The notes: generated by a model not told the origin, from the letters alone. 64,000 nucleotides of DNA from Methylocystis iwaonis (GCF_027925385.1 NZ_AP027143.1:62001-126000), one strand, 5' to 3'. Shown: positions 10,301 through 18,702, counted from the stretch's first letter. A program made the numbers and translations.

Positions 10301-10985
10301 GGGCCAGCTCGGCCTGACGCCGACTACCTTGCAGCGGCGACGCCAAAAGCTGACGGAACAAATCGCGCAGCTCCACATAGAACAACATCTGCTCGCGGTC
10401 GTCGGAGCGTACGAGGACCGTCTTCGTGGGCTTCTCGCCGATGCGGGCGCTCGCCGCCTCCCCCTGGCGCACTATCACCGATCCCTGCGGATTGGAGAGC
10501 TCGATCTCCCCTTCCATGACGACGAGCGCCGTGCGGTCGCCCTGGACGTTGAGCGACCAGTCGGTGCCGCGAATGGCCGCGGCTGCGGCCGGCGTGTTGA
10601 CCTTGACGCCGGAGCCTCCGCGTGAGGCCCGGGCCCAAACCGCGCCCCCCGGAAGCGTGAGTTCGGTCGTTCCTTGTTCCGGGCTCGACGCGATGGCGTT
10701 GACGACGAGGGTCGACTGGCGGCCGAGACGAATTGTCGTCTGGTCGGCAAAGGTGATTCCCAAAGCGCCGAGTTCGCCGGTCTTCAGCGTGTCGCCGCCG
10801 AGGACATCCTGCGTAACCACGGCGGGACGCCAATGTCCTTCGCGCAGGATCCGAAGCTCTTCGCCGCCCTTGGCGGAGACGATCACGCCGGCGCGCGGCG
10901 GCGGTCGGGGGAACGGTTCCTGGGCGTAAGCGACCTGGCTCCACAAAACGCCTAAGACAATCGACAAGCAGAAAAACCGACGCAA
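7302..10985 (-). CDS. Secreted FecR-TPR protein with C-terminal outer-membrane barrel
   Basis: A 1227-residue exported protein starting at a TTG that has AAGGGGGG 6 bases upstream. A signal peptide ends at about AYA-Q22. Residues about 35-200 form a FecR domain (GDTLKTGELGALGITFADQT, then GAVWARAS and the RGTDWSL element). Residues about 230-660 are helical TPR repeats (for example DPYNPVPYANLATVLLDQ). The last 500 or so residues alternate polar and apolar strands and end LAASVRVRF, a C-terminal aromatic typical of outer-membrane barrels. The barrel resembles TonB-dependent receptors without a plug domain. It is coupled to the CHASE2 cyclase, so the pair may sense or assemble something at the envelope. 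The joining of all three modules in one chain is unusual. Confidence 0.8.
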   Translation of the reverse strand: MRRFFCLSIVLGVLWSQVAYAQEPFPRPPPRAGVIVSAKGGEELRILREGHWRPAVVTQDVLGGDTLKTGELGALGITFADQTTIRLGRQSTLVVNAIASSPEQGTTELTLPGGAVWARASRGGSGVKVNTPAAAAAIRGTDWSLNVQGDRTALVVMEGEIELSNPQGSVIVRQGEAASARIGEKPTKTVLVRSDDREQMLFYVELRDLFRQLLASPLQGSRRQAELARLTAIPAASRTAEDWLRIAETGVNIDRRETLQHAIAEARRRLEGREGGGSVGALRARLDLVEAIVAGSEKRYAEAATLFARAARSLSGPRREEAECGYFAAATLANPKKLLPWPKAGDANQSFCAAYVTAFGKTIGEAQTILDLATKTHPRDLRTVLLSSEIAVLMDRRSALRAMVEQLRAIDPTSAETLYASGSLKGLIDNDLDGAVRDLTEAARLAPGSSSVWNALGLAEYARDANLEAEAAYRRGIAEDPYNPVPYANLATVLLDQSRVREAGQLIDRALELDPSLDAAYTAKGRYYLQTGDMTKALEYVLAGSAANPASAQALLMTAIVQYQSGDLQIAAQAFDNADRLDKNDPVTSIARTAIAIDQRDADAAILNAREAVRRYRNRGGFFSALAATRTGGSYLGDAYRLLGLDEWARFYTDRVADPFTAVSYFDYSAARRTRPFFTLSTLDELNGAEHADVAGNFVIQGLLLDPLAVSSRLGRIDLLRRPFLDVEIGGSWINRGGSGGWWSEASAQAFANDPVPTAVSISASQTRAMDRADRYPGGEKAQNASIFVGMAPNAADRFLFWSAASAVEPDLISPAITLADEDRRKIRAGQAGAGYSHTFGYRDVLNMAVVGTRSELRDRRFAISALLDPFFNLFPMTLETQVRRRVETDTLTAAASHLFGVGDLTLRSGVEVQTGRSRAAENDFLRLTIPAFDTQATQLVNNAASVNFTAGRIYSFATWQPIDNFQAEAGLEAVRLDTSNTSVETRVNPRVGVGFAPIDGQWLRAAWRRDTELPSSFSLAPVATLGLVPNSIPLLLAGRKETAALRYDAEWTSQIFTSVEYQRQRASGLRVGVPDTLETFDLAKARLDTLSASANLWLTHGVGVFGAVGLARSRTTDANGDAVDVPYIPKRFGRAGLTFVHPSRLRFSVVQNYIGRRFDAPGGVELKPLWTTDLSASFETQDRRFLFGFSVLNLFDRRYDQWAARAQSEAVAGERRTLAASVRVRF

Positions 10986-11526
10986 TAGACCCCCCTTATG
11001 CGAAAAGCCTTTTAATCCGGAAGCCGCACACGGTTATGCCTTAGCGCGATATCTTGCCACGCTCCAGGCGAGATCGAAACGCCCAGTTCCGCTCACGCTA
11101 TAGCTTAAAGGGGAAAGCCGAGACCGAATCCAGGAGGTATTTTTCCAGAAATTCGGGCGGAATTTCCATATATCAGCGGGATTAATAGTCGGCCCGACGA
11201 ACGGCCGGCTATACGCAACAGCAATTCATCGATGAGCCACTTGGACCGTCAGGCGTCTCCGCAGGCGAAAAAATCTGTGGGTACCTTTCGCGGCAGAGGG
11301 GCTTCAACGGCGATATGGCGAAATCAGTTGGCCCAGGGATTGAGCGTCTCGCCTTTACTGCTCAGCTTGCCCTCTTGGCGCGATTTTCGCTCTATGTTCG
11401 GCGACATGCGGCGCTCCTACCGGGCGGGCCGAAAGCTTTCGTCGCGCCGAAAAACCCTGTGCCCCAATTGCGTCGACCTCTTTATGCCCTATAATACGCC
11501 CTCTAAATCAGGCAAAATAGCTTCCA
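10986..11526. other. Intergenic region without a supported gene
   Basis: 541 bases between the start of the FecR-barrel gene and the antitoxin gene, which diverge. The right end carries the antitoxin promoter. A rightward frame from 11232 overlaps the antitoxin out of phase and has no recognisable protein features, so it is not called. A promoter for the leftward FecR-cyclase pair is expected in the AT-richer stretch near 11000-11200, but no clear boxes stand out. Confidence 0.6.
11468..11495 (+). promoter_or_regulatory. Promoter of antitoxin-toxin operon
   Basis: A perfect -10 box TATAAT (11490-11495) lies 16 bases after TTGCGT (11468-11473), a 4/6 match to the -35 consensus. Transcription would start near 11502, about 25 bases before the antitoxin ATG at 11527. 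Such promoters are normally autorepressed by the antitoxin; no long dyad overlapping the boxes was recognised. Confidence 0.6.
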
Positions 11527-11988
11527 ATGGTCACTCCCAAATCCCGCGCAACAACAACCAAGACAACAGCGTCCGTCCGCCGCAAATCACGGGCAAAGGC
11601 CGCGGCCGATTTTCCAGCCGGGCTGGAGCCCGCGCCCTTGGTTGCGGACCTTATGAATCACCGGGGCTTGGTCACCGTGGATAAAGTCGCGACGACATTC
11701 GGCATGTCGAAGGGACAAATCGCCGAAACCGTCGGATTGAGCCGGGAGGCGTTCTACAAGCTCGCCCGGTTGGAGGCGCCCAAGACCCAGTCCCGCCTCA
11801 AGGAAATGCTCGAGATCGTGTCGCGCGTCTCGGATTGGGCAGGCGGCAAGGAGCAGGCGATGGCTTGGTATCGCGCCCAGCCGATCGCCGCTTTCGGCGG
11901 GCGCACGGCAGAGTCTCTGGTGAAGGACGGGCAAGCCGGCGCGCTACGCGATTACCTCGATCATATCGCGCAAGGCGGCTTTGCTTGA
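11527..11988 (+). CDS. Antitoxin, Xre/MbcA/ParS family (DUF2384)
   Basis: A 153-residue antitoxin. A Lys/Arg/Thr-rich N-terminal tail (1-30) is followed by a helix-turn-helix-like region (VDKVATTFGMSKGQIAETVGL) that should bind the operon promoter. The C-terminal toxin-binding domain matches the MbcA/ParS type (MLEIVSRVSDWAGGKEQAMAWYRA, then the AFGGRTAESLVKDGQ element). The family neutralises RES-domain toxins, and the next gene encodes one with a 4-base overlap. It is probably a plasmid maintenance or stress module. The ATG at 11527 lies directly downstream of a good promoter. Confidence 0.9.
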   Translation: MVTPKSRATTTKTTASVRRKSRAKAAADFPAGLEPAPLVADLMNHRGLVTVDKVATTFGMSKGQIAETVGLSREAFYKLARLEAPKTQSRLKEMLEIVSRVSDWAGGKEQAMAWYRAQPIAAFGGRTAESLVKDGQAGALRDYLDHIAQGGFA

Positions 11989-12503
11989 GATTTCAGGCGA
12001 CCTGCTACAGGGCGCATGATCCGCGTTGGTCTTTTGCTCCGCTCTCGGGGGCAGGCGCCGCGATACGCGGGGCGCGCTTCAACCCGAAAGGCGCGCCGGC
12101 GCTCTATCTCGCACTCACGATCATGACAGCCGTCAAGGAGATCAACCAAGGCTTCGCGCACAAGATCGAACCCTGCGTGCTCTGCTCATACGACGTCGAT
12201 TGCGAAGATGTTGTCGATCTTCGAACCGAAGATAACCGCAAAACTGCTGGCGTCTCTCTGGACGATATGGCCTGCGCCTGGTTCTCTGACATTTCGCAGG
12301 GGCGGGAGCCGGCTTCTTGGCGGGTCGCTCAGCGGCTCATAAATGCCGGCGCTGCGGGCATCCTTGTCCCGAGCTTCGCACCGGGAGCCAGCGAGCCTGA
12401 CCAAAACCTTGTTTTGTGGAAATGGGGCGAGCATCTCCCTCACAAAGTTTCTGTCTACGATCCAAGCGGCCGCCTGCCAAAAGATCAGCTCTCCTGGAAA
12501 TGA
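11985..12503 (+). CDS. RES-domain toxin (NAD+-consuming type)
   Basis: A 172-residue RES-family toxin. Family members (MbcT, ParT, Xre-RES toxins) attack NAD+ or ADP-ribosylate targets. Visible conserved features are CYRAHDPRWSFAPLSGAGA near the start, then the GARFNPKGAPALYLALT segment holding the Arg, Asn, Gly and Tyr of the RES motif, and a Glu in AVKEINQGF. The start is taken as TTG at 11985, which overlaps the antitoxin stop (TTGA) and has AAGGCGG about 8 bases upstream. Homology begins within a few residues of this point. It is an operon partner of the upstream antitoxin. Confidence 0.85.
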   Translation: MRFQATCYRAHDPRWSFAPLSGAGAAIRGARFNPKGAPALYLALTIMTAVKEINQGFAHKIEPCVLCSYDVDCEDVVDLRTEDNRKTAGVSLDDMACAWFSDISQGREPASWRVAQRLINAGAAGILVPSFAPGASEPDQNLVLWKWGEHLPHKVSVYDPSGRLPKDQLSWK

Positions 12504-12530
12504 TCCGAAGACGCCATTCTTAGACCAGCG

Positions 12531-13742
12531 TCATTTCGAGCCGGCTGAAAGCGCGAGGCTGATAAGCCGCGCCGCGTCTTCGATTTCCTGAGGCTTGGTC
12601 AGAACATCCGGACAGACCCGCAAAATGTCGCCGCGCGCATCGCAGACGACGCCCGCCTCCTCGAGCCTGCGCACGCAGTCTCTGGCTTGCGGCGTGCGGA
12701 TCGCGAGGAAGGCGCCGCGCGGCGCGCCGGGAGATAGAGTTTTGACCCCATTTGCGGCAAGCAGGTCTTGGAGCCGCGCGCATTGCGCGAGCGAATGGGC
12801 GCGCAGCCGCTCGACGCCGATCGCGCGTGTGAATTCGAGACCGGCGTGCGCCTGATAAAAGGGCGCGATGGCCGGTGTGGACTCGAGCCAACCGTCGCCG
12901 CCGGCCGCTACGCGCGCTTCCTCCGCCCGGGTGAAGTTGAAAGGCTCTGGGCGCGCGAACCAGCCCGTGTCCAAGGTGCGCATCGTCGCGAGCCGTCGCG
13001 GATGCACGTAGAGCCAAGCGGCGCCCGGCCCGCCACGCAAATATTTGTAGGAACCGCCGATAGCGAAATCAACGTCGAGGCTTTGAACATCGACCGGCAG
13101 AGCGCCGGCGGCGTGGTAGAGGTCGAGGAGAACGCAGGCCCCCTGCTCTCGCGCCGCATGCACGATCGCCGCCGCATCCTGCAACCACTGCCCGGTGTCG
13201 TAAAAAACGAGAGAAAAAACGACGAGATCGGGCTTTTGCCCCAGCCCGTCGATGAAGTCCTCTTCCCCGTACAGCCGGTTCGCGCGCGGCGCGATCCATT
13301 GCAGTTCGACGCGCCCGCGCCCGGCGAAGCTTTTCAACAAGAAGTCAATCGAATCGAATTCGCTGCGCGTCGTCAGCACGCGGATCGGCCTGTCGAAACA
13401 GTTCAGCACCGCCCGCAGCCCCTGGCCGGCGCTCGTTTTCGGGACAATGCATCCCGGTTTCGGCGCATTGATCAAGGCGCCCACATTGGCCCGAAAAGCG
13501 CCTACCTCTGCGAGCCATTCTTCCCAGGCGCCGCCGAGATTGTCATACCAGGCAGCCGTATAGCGCTCGAGGTCCGCCTGCATCCTGTCGAGCGGACGCC
13601 CGAGAGAATGGTTCGCGAGATAAATTGTGCCCGGATTCGTTCCGAGCACACGGGAAAATAGCGGATCGACGCAGCGCCGCAGCAATGTGTCCTGTAGAGG
13701 TCCCGGCCCGAGAGCGGCCACGGCAGTCGTGATGTCATCCAT
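12531..13742 (-). CDS. kynU: Kynureninase
   Basis: About 403 residues, a PLP-dependent fold type I enzyme that cleaves kynurenine to anthranilate and alanine (or 3-hydroxykynurenine to 3-hydroxyanthranilate). The PLP lysine is in GGSYKYLRGGPGAAWLYV, the cofactor Asp in LLDLYHAAGALPVD, and the N-terminal YLANHSLGRPLDRM is typical of the family. The ATG at 13742 shares its first base with the stop of the tryptophan dioxygenase gene (TGATG); a GTG one codon earlier (13745) is also possible. With kynA it forms a two-gene tryptophan-to-anthranilate operon. The intervening kynurenine formamidase is not in the window. Confidence 0.92.
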   Translation of the reverse strand: MDDITTAVAALGPGPLQDTLLRRCVDPLFSRVLGTNPGTIYLANHSLGRPLDRMQADLERYTAAWYDNLGGAWEEWLAEVGAFRANVGALINAPKPGCIVPKTSAGQGLRAVLNCFDRPIRVLTTRSEFDSIDFLLKSFAGRGRVELQWIAPRANRLYGEEDFIDGLGQKPDLVVFSLVFYDTGQWLQDAAAIVHAAREQGACVLLDLYHAAGALPVDVQSLDVDFAIGGSYKYLRGGPGAAWLYVHPRRLATMRTLDTGWFARPEPFNFTRAEEARVAAGGDGWLESTPAIAPFYQAHAGLEFTRAIGVERLRAHSLAQCARLQDLLAANGVKTLSPGAPRGAFLAIRTPQARDCVRRLEEAGVVCDARGDILRVCPDVLTKPQEIEDAARLISLALSAGSK

Positions 13743-14593
13743 CACGCCGATCCGATCCGTGTGCGAACGTCGAGCAACTCGGGGAAGAAGACATAGTCGA
13801 CGATCCGTCGCAGGAAGGCGACGCCTGACGAGCCTCCGGTTCCTTTCTTGAAGCCGATGATGCGTTCAACCGTTTTGACGTGCCGGAAACGCCAGAGCTG
13901 GAACAGCTCGTCTATGTCGATAAGCTTTTCGCATAAGGCGTAGACCGGCCAATGGGCGGAAGGCTCCGCATAGATGCGCTCGAACACCGGCACGAGGGCC
14001 GGATTGCGCACATAGGGGGCGCTCCAGTCCCGGCTAAGACAGGATTGAGGCACCGCGTGGCCATGTCGCGCCAGATAGCGCTGAAATTCGTCGTAAAGGC
14101 TTGGGCTTTCGAGCTCTCGGCGAAGCTCCTCGCAGATTTTTGGGTCATGCGCAAAAAGCTGGAGAACATCCTTCTGCTTGTTGCCGAGGATAAATTCGAC
14201 TGTGCGATACTGGTAAGATTGCAGGCCCGACGCCGGCCCGAGCATGGGGCGGAATTTGGCGTAATCGCTTGGCGTCAGCGTTTCGAGCACCGACCATTGA
14301 TCGAAGAGCTGCCGCTCGATGCACTTCACGCGAGAAAGAATTTTCTCGCAGGGGTCGAGCGTGTCGCGCATGATGGCGCTGCGGGCGGCGCGCAGCTCAT
14401 GCAAGATGAGCTTGAACCATAGCTCCGCCACCTGATGCTGAATGATGAAGAGCATTTCGTCGTGCTCGGCGCCGAGCGGGTACTGAGCGCTCAATAAGGT
14501 ATCGAGCTTCAAATAATCCGCATAGGTCATACGCCCAGCAAGGTCGCGATCGATCTGGTCTTCGAGTGGACGGACCGGCTGTGTCTCTGTCAT
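13742..14593 (-). CDS. kynA: Tryptophan 2,3-dioxygenase
   Basis: About 283 residues. This heme enzyme opens the indole ring of L-tryptophan to N-formylkynurenine. Diagnostic segments are [32 protein letters not shown] (substrate contact and heme pocket), [19 protein letters not shown] and the C-terminal [20 protein letters not shown]. Length is normal for the bacterial tetrameric enzyme. Two ATG codons stand 6 bases apart (14599, 14593); either may be used. It is translationally coupled to kynU, giving a short kynurenine route that could feed anthranilate or degrade tryptophan. Confidence 0.94.
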   Translation of the reverse strand: MTETQPVRPLEDQIDRDLAGRMTYADYLKLDTLLSAQYPLGAEHDEMLFIIQHQVAELWFKLILHELRAARSAIMRDTLDPCEKILSRVKCIERQLFDQWSVLETLTPSDYAKFRPMLGPASGLQSYQYRTVEFILGNKQKDVLQLFAHDPKICEELRRELESPSLYDEFQRYLARHGHAVPQSCLSRDWSAPYVRNPALVPVFERIYAEPSAHWPVYALCEKLIDIDELFQLWRFRHVKTVERIIGFKKGTGGSSGVAFLRRIVDYVFFPELLDVRTRIGSA

Positions 14594-14799
14594 CTTCATG
14601 GCTCAGCAGTGACTGCCTCAAAGCGTCGGGCCCCGGGACGCCAGGCCTAATCGCTCGCATGACTCCATTCGAGCGGAAGCGCGCTAGACAAAGGGCTATT
14701 GCGCTCATGAGGGCATATGTAATAGCCACTCCAAGGTTGGTCGATTGCATATGCAAAACCGAGAAGGCGCCTGATCGCCATAACAGCCGAAAGCCAAGC

Positions 14800-15165
14800 A
14801 TGTTCGCCGAAGCAAGAAAAAAAGCCGCCAAATTAGGTCTCGACGCGACGCGCCGTCACATTTTCCTCTGCGTGAAATGCAGCCAGCAGGCCTGTTGCAG
14901 CGACGAACTGGCCGCCCGGTCCTGGGACCATCTCAAGAAAAGGCTGAAGGAGCTCGGCCTGAGCGAGGCTGGCGGCGTCCAGCGCACCAAAGCGGACTGC
15001 CTCCGAATTTGTTCTAGCGGGCCTGTTGCGGTCGTCTATCCAGAGGGCGTCTGGTACGGGCGATGCACTCCAGAGAACCTCGATAAGATTATCGAAGAGC
15101 ACCTTGTTGGCGGCACGGTCGTCGACGCGCTGCGCATTGCCGGGCCAATGGCTGCGTATTCTTGA
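14800..15165 (+). CDS. Thioredoxin-like (2Fe-2S) ferredoxin
   Basis: A 121-residue protein of the thioredoxin-like [2Fe-2S] ferredoxin family. Cluster cysteines are visible in [14 protein letters not shown] near residue 25 and in [19 protein letters not shown] near residue 68. The [20 protein letters not shown] ending is typical. Members act as small cytoplasmic electron carriers and are frequent in methylotrophs, cyanobacteria and diazotrophs. The ATG at 14800 was chosen because the family fold begins just after it; the longer frame upstream is not protein-like and overlaps the kynA leader. It stands alone, divergent from kynA. Confidence 0.85.
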   Translation: MFAEARKKAAKLGLDATRRHIFLCVKCSQQACCSDELAARSWDHLKKRLKELGLSEAGGVQRTKADCLRICSSGPVAVVYPEGVWYGRCTPENLDKIIEEHLVGGTVVDALRIAGPMAAYS

Positions 15166-15198
15166 GGCTCGTCGCCGAGATAAAGGCGGGCGCCGCTC

Positions 15199-15327
15199 TC
15201 AGGAGCGCGGCATAGACAGGACTACGATGGACTGCCCTTTGATCTCGGCCTTGCTATAGCCCGCGACCGGATAATCGAGCTTTCGCAGAGAAGACGCGCT
15301 CGAACGAAGAGTTCCAGTCCTGGACAC
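15199..15327 (-). CDS. Possible small protein, 42 residues
   Basis: A short leftward frame beginning at a GTG (15327) with a GGCGGGTAG element just upstream, ending LDYPVAGYSKAEIKGQSI plus about ten further residues. Composition of its second half looks protein-like, and it follows the secreted protein gene at 15329 without a gap. No family is recognised. It could also be the eroded 3' end of a longer gene. Confidence 0.25.
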   Translation of the reverse strand: MSRTGTLRSSASSLRKLDYPVAGYSKAEIKGQSIVVLSMPRS

Positions 15328-15328
15328 T

Positions 15329-15796
15329 CTACCCGCCCCGACCAAAGTAACGTAGGCTCAGTGGGCGTTCGAGCGATCGATCGGGTTTCCCGAGACCATA
15401 GGCGAGGCGCGAGGCTGCGGTGATGTCTATTCTGAAGTCGACGCGTCGGCCAAGCCGCGCCCCGTCGGGGCGAATTGTGACCTTCAGCGTATAGGCCCCG
15501 TCGCGGGGAAGCGTGACTTCCCGACTCGCGCCCTGTGTCTCGCCCGATCTGAAGATTGGCGTATGGGTGGAAAGCGACGTCACGGAAATGACGAGCCATT
15601 TCATGCGCGCCGAATGGATTTTGATCAGAACGCGCTGACCCGAGCGAGCGTAGAAAACATCTTCATGCGTCTGCCAGCCCTGCAGCGTCCCACGCACATG
15701 GATCGGCAAGTGACCATAATGATGCCTTTTCTCGACGGCGAACGCCGGAGCCGCCCAGAGAGCGAAAAGGACAGCCGCGAGAAGACCCGCCTTCAT
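15329..15796 (-). CDS. Small secreted protein of unknown function
   Basis: About 155 residues with a clear signal peptide (MKAGLLAAVLFALWAAPAFA) and a predicted mature protein of about 135 residues. It is rich in short beta segments such as VLIKIHSARMKWLVISVTS and AYTLKVTIRPDGARLGR. The pattern resembles small beta-sandwich periplasmic proteins of the PPC or inhibitor type, but I do not recognise a family. The ATG at 15796 was chosen because it begins the signal peptide; the in-frame extension to 16009 is the antisense shadow of the carbonic anhydrase gene. It stands between the ferredoxin and carbonic anhydrase genes. Confidence 0.7.
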   Translation of the reverse strand: MKAGLLAAVLFALWAAPAFAVEKRHHYGHLPIHVRGTLQGWQTHEDVFYARSGQRVLIKIHSARMKWLVISVTSLSTHTPIFRSGETQGASREVTLPRDGAYTLKVTIRPDGARLGRRVDFRIDITAASRLAYGLGKPDRSLERPLSLRYFGRGG

Positions 15797-15857
15797 TCTA
15801 ACGATCCTCTCTCCCCTGCCCTTGTCTGCCGGTGATTCCATGCGGGCGGAAAGCGCG

Positions 15858-16517
15858 CTAGACGCTGCGCGCGGCGGGCGGCGCGGCGCCCTCCCCGTCT
15901 CGGTGCAAGGTGAGCGGCCCGAACTGACGGGCTTGCGGATCGTAGCCGAAGACCTCGCCCGTCTCGATCTTGTAGACCCAGCCGTGCAGATTAAGATTAC
16001 CCTGCGCAAGGCCGGAGGCGACGACCGGATGTGTGCGCAGATTCTCGAGCTGCATCAGCACGTTTTCCTGAACGGCGACGTTGAGCAGGCGCGTCGGATC
16101 GGCTTCTGGATATTTGTCCCGCAGGATACGCGGCGTCGACTCGGCGTTGGCAAGCCAATTCGTGAGCGCGGGGAATCGCGCAGGCGGCGGCGGATCGAGG
16201 ATCGCCTCCACGGCGCCGCAATGGGAATGGCCGCAGACGACGATGTCTCGCACGCCGATCGCCGCTACTGCGAACTCGATCGTCGCCGCCTCGCCGCTGT
16301 GAGGATTATAGGGCGGCACGAAATTGCCGGCGTTGCGCATGATAAAGAGCTCGCCTGGCGCTGTCTGGGTGAGAAGATTGGGATCAATGCGCGAATCCGC
16401 ACAGGTGATGAACATTGTTTCGGGCCTCTGGCCAAGCGCCAGGCGCTCGAACAGCGCGCGCTGCGAGCCAAAGATTTCACTCTGGAAATGATGGAGACCC
16501 TCGACAAGCCGCTGCAT
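15858..16517 (-). CDS. Beta-class carbonic anhydrase
   Basis: 219 residues, interconverting CO2 and bicarbonate. Zinc ligands are Cys39 (in CADSRIDP), His97 and Cys100 (in CGHSHCGAV), with the Asp41-Arg43 dyad intact. The segment GELFIMRNAGNFVPPYNP is characteristic of the cyanobacterial/proteobacterial beta class. No signal peptide, so cytoplasmic. It is divergent from a SulP-type transporter gene with about 145 bases between them; such pairs commonly handle bicarbonate uptake and conversion. Confidence 0.95.
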   Translation of the reverse strand: MQRLVEGLHHFQSEIFGSQRALFERLALGQRPETMFITCADSRIDPNLLTQTAPGELFIMRNAGNFVPPYNPHSGEAATIEFAVAAIGVRDIVVCGHSHCGAVEAILDPPPPARFPALTNWLANAESTPRILRDKYPEADPTRLLNVAVQENVLMQLENLRTHPVVASGLAQGNLNLHGWVYKIETGEVFGYDPQARQFGPLTLHRDGEGAAPPAARSV

Positions 16518-16662
16518 CGCCTTCTCCTTACCGGGACTCCTAAAAAGATGACGGCCTCCGGAGTGAATTCAAGCAAGCGGCCCGCGCTTTCGGCGCCGCT
16601 GGGCTGGTAGAACGAGGCGCTCCCATTATTTCTCCTCAGAAACATTCGAGGAGAAGACGCCG

Positions 16663-18218
16663 ATGGAGTCACTGAAGGCGCCGCTTGCGCGAACATTCGG
16701 ACACGACCTTTTCGCCTCCATCGTCGTCTTTCTGGTGGCGCTGCCGCTTTCAATGGGCATCGCAATTGCCTCCGGCGTGCCCATGGAAAAGGCTGCGCCG
16801 GTGGGTCTGGTGACGGCGATCGTCGGCGGCCTGGTTGTTGGACCGCTGTCCGGCAGCCCCTTGCAAGTGAGCGGCCCCGCCGCGGGCTTGACCGTTATGG
16901 TCGCAGCATTCATTCAGAAATTCGGCTTCGAAGCGCTCGGGATCATTGTTGCGATCGGCGGATCGATCCAGGTTCTTGCCGGGCTTTTCCGGCTGGGTCC
17001 CGTGTTTCGCGCCGTGTCCCCGGCGCTCATTCAAGGGATGCTCGCGGGCATCGGCGTGCTGATTTTCGCCTCGCAATTTCACGTCATGGTCGACGACGCG
17101 CCGCCGGGCACGGGCCAGGAATTCGGCGGCGTGATCAATCTGTGGTTCATCCCCGAAGCGGTGTTCAAAGGGATTACCGTAGCTGAGCATCGACCCGCCG
17201 CGATGATCGGCCTTCTGACGATCACGATCGTCGCCTTATGGTCTGTTCTCGCGCCGAAAGCGCTGAGGCTCGTGCCGGCGGCGCTGCTCGGCGTCGTCGC
17301 CGCCACCGCGGCTGCGGCCATATTCGATCTCGACATGAGGCGCGTGCCCGTGCCGGAGAGCCTGCTCGACGCGGCGCGTGCGCCGAGCCTCGCCGATCTC
17401 GACGCCTTGCGCGACATTGGCGTCTGGCTCGCCGGTCTGTCGCTCGCCTTCGTCGCCAGCGCCGAATCGCTGCTCACCGCCACGGCGGCAGATTCACTCC
17501 AGCGCCATGCCGAGCGCACGCGTTACAGCCGTGAGCTCGTCGCGCAGGGGACAGGCAATATTCTGTGCGGCTTCTTGAACGTCTTGCCGCTGACCGGCGT
17601 TATCGTGCGCACGTCCGCCAACATCATGGCGGGCGGGCGTACGCGCCTTTCGGCGTTCCTCCATGGGGCCTGGATGCTGCTCTTCGTGCTGCTGCTGCCG
17701 CAACTGCTCAGCATGATTCCAATCGCCGCCCTTGCGCCATTCTCGTTTACACCGGCGTGAAGCTCGTGAAGGTGGACTTCGCTACGGATCTCTGGAGACA
17801 GGATCGCATCGAGGCGCTCGTCTTCGGCGTCACTTTCGCGGGCGTCGTTGGATTCGATCTTCTAACAGGCATATTGCTCGGCATCGGCGTATCGCTGGCG
17901 AGGCTCGTCTACACTTTCTCTCATCTCGACATTCGAGTCGAAAAGGACGAAGCTTCAGGCGTCGCGCATGTGTTTCTCGACGGCGCCGCGACCTTCATCC
18001 GTCTGCCGAGGTTCGCCGGCGTTTTCGAGAAGATTCCGGCGGGCTATGACGCGCATATTCATCTGAGCGGACTCACTTATATCGACCACGCCTGCCTGAC
18101 GATGCTCATGGACTGGGGCGAGAATTTCGAAGCGGCGGGCGGCCGCCTCCATCTCGACTGGGACGTCGTGCACAGGCTCTTCGAAGAAAAGGCTTGGCGC
18201 CCGGCGAATGCGACCTGA
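16663..18218 (+). pseudogene. SulP-family anion transporter split by a one-base frameshift
   Basis: A SulP permease (sulfate/bicarbonate type) of about 518 residues if repaired. The first frame (16663-17760) gives the membrane domain, with LPLSMGIAIASGVP, the GPAAGLTVMVAAFIQKFG segment and LVAQGTGNILCGFLNVLPLTG. It ends prematurely just after SMIPIAALA. The protein resumes in the next frame at AILVYTGVKLVKVDF and finishes with a STAS-like domain (IHLSGLTYIDHACLTMLMDW). Adding one G near 17737 restores the expected AALAAILVYTG. Either the gene is recently broken or the base is a sequencing error. RBS CGAGGAG precedes the ATG at 16663. Pairing with the carbonic anhydrase suggests bicarbonate uptake. 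Confidence 0.88.
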
Positions 18219-18240
18219 GCGCGACGCGAGGAATGCAGCA

Positions 18241-18696
18241 GTGGACCGCTTCCAGATCCTTCCGCATCTCGCCGCGCTCGGCGCAGCTTATGTCCTCGCC
18301 CTGCCGATCGGATGGGATCGGGAAAAGGAAGACCGCAGCGCTGGGCTGAGAACCTTCCCGCTCGTGGCGATCGCGTCTTGTGGCTTCATTCAGGCTGCGG
18401 AGTCGATCCTCGTGAATTCGCCCGAAGGGGTTGCGCGCATCGTCGAAGGAGTCGTCACCGGCATCGGCTTCATCGGCGGCGGCGCGATCCTCAAGACTGG
18501 CGCCTCGGTTCATGGGACGGCGACGGCGGCAAGCCTTTGGGCGACAGGCGCGGTCGGAGTCGCCGTCGCGCTCGGAAGCTATGACGTTGCGGTCGCCATC
18601 GCGACCTTGACCTTCGTGACGCTGAAGCTCATCACGCCCTTCAAAGTGGAAGAAGAGACGGAAGACGCGCGGGCAAAGCGAGACGGCGAGACCTGA
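18241..18696 (+). CDS. MgtC/SapB-family membrane protein
   Basis: About 151 residues with four or five hydrophobic segments. Conserved MgtC features are the LPIGWDREKEDRSAGLRTFPLVAIASCG block near the start, then GIGFIGGGAILK followed by HGTATAASLWATGAVGVAVALG. MgtC proteins sit in the inner membrane and affect magnesium-limited growth and F-ATPase activity. I chose the GTG at 18241 because GAGGA lies 8 bases upstream; an in-frame ATG at 18208 overlaps the end of the SulP gene. It probably shares a transcript with that transporter. Confidence 0.85.
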   Translation: MDRFQILPHLAALGAAYVLALPIGWDREKEDRSAGLRTFPLVAIASCGFIQAAESILVNSPEGVARIVEGVVTGIGFIGGGAILKTGASVHGTATAASLWATGAVGVAVALGSYDVAVAIATLTFVTLKLITPFKVEEETEDARAKRDGET

Positions 18697-18702
18697 TCAG
18701 CG

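Noticed and set aside
11232..11684. Rightward frame of 150 residues before the antitoxin
   Set aside because: Overlaps the antitoxin gene and its promoter out of frame; no recognisable features.
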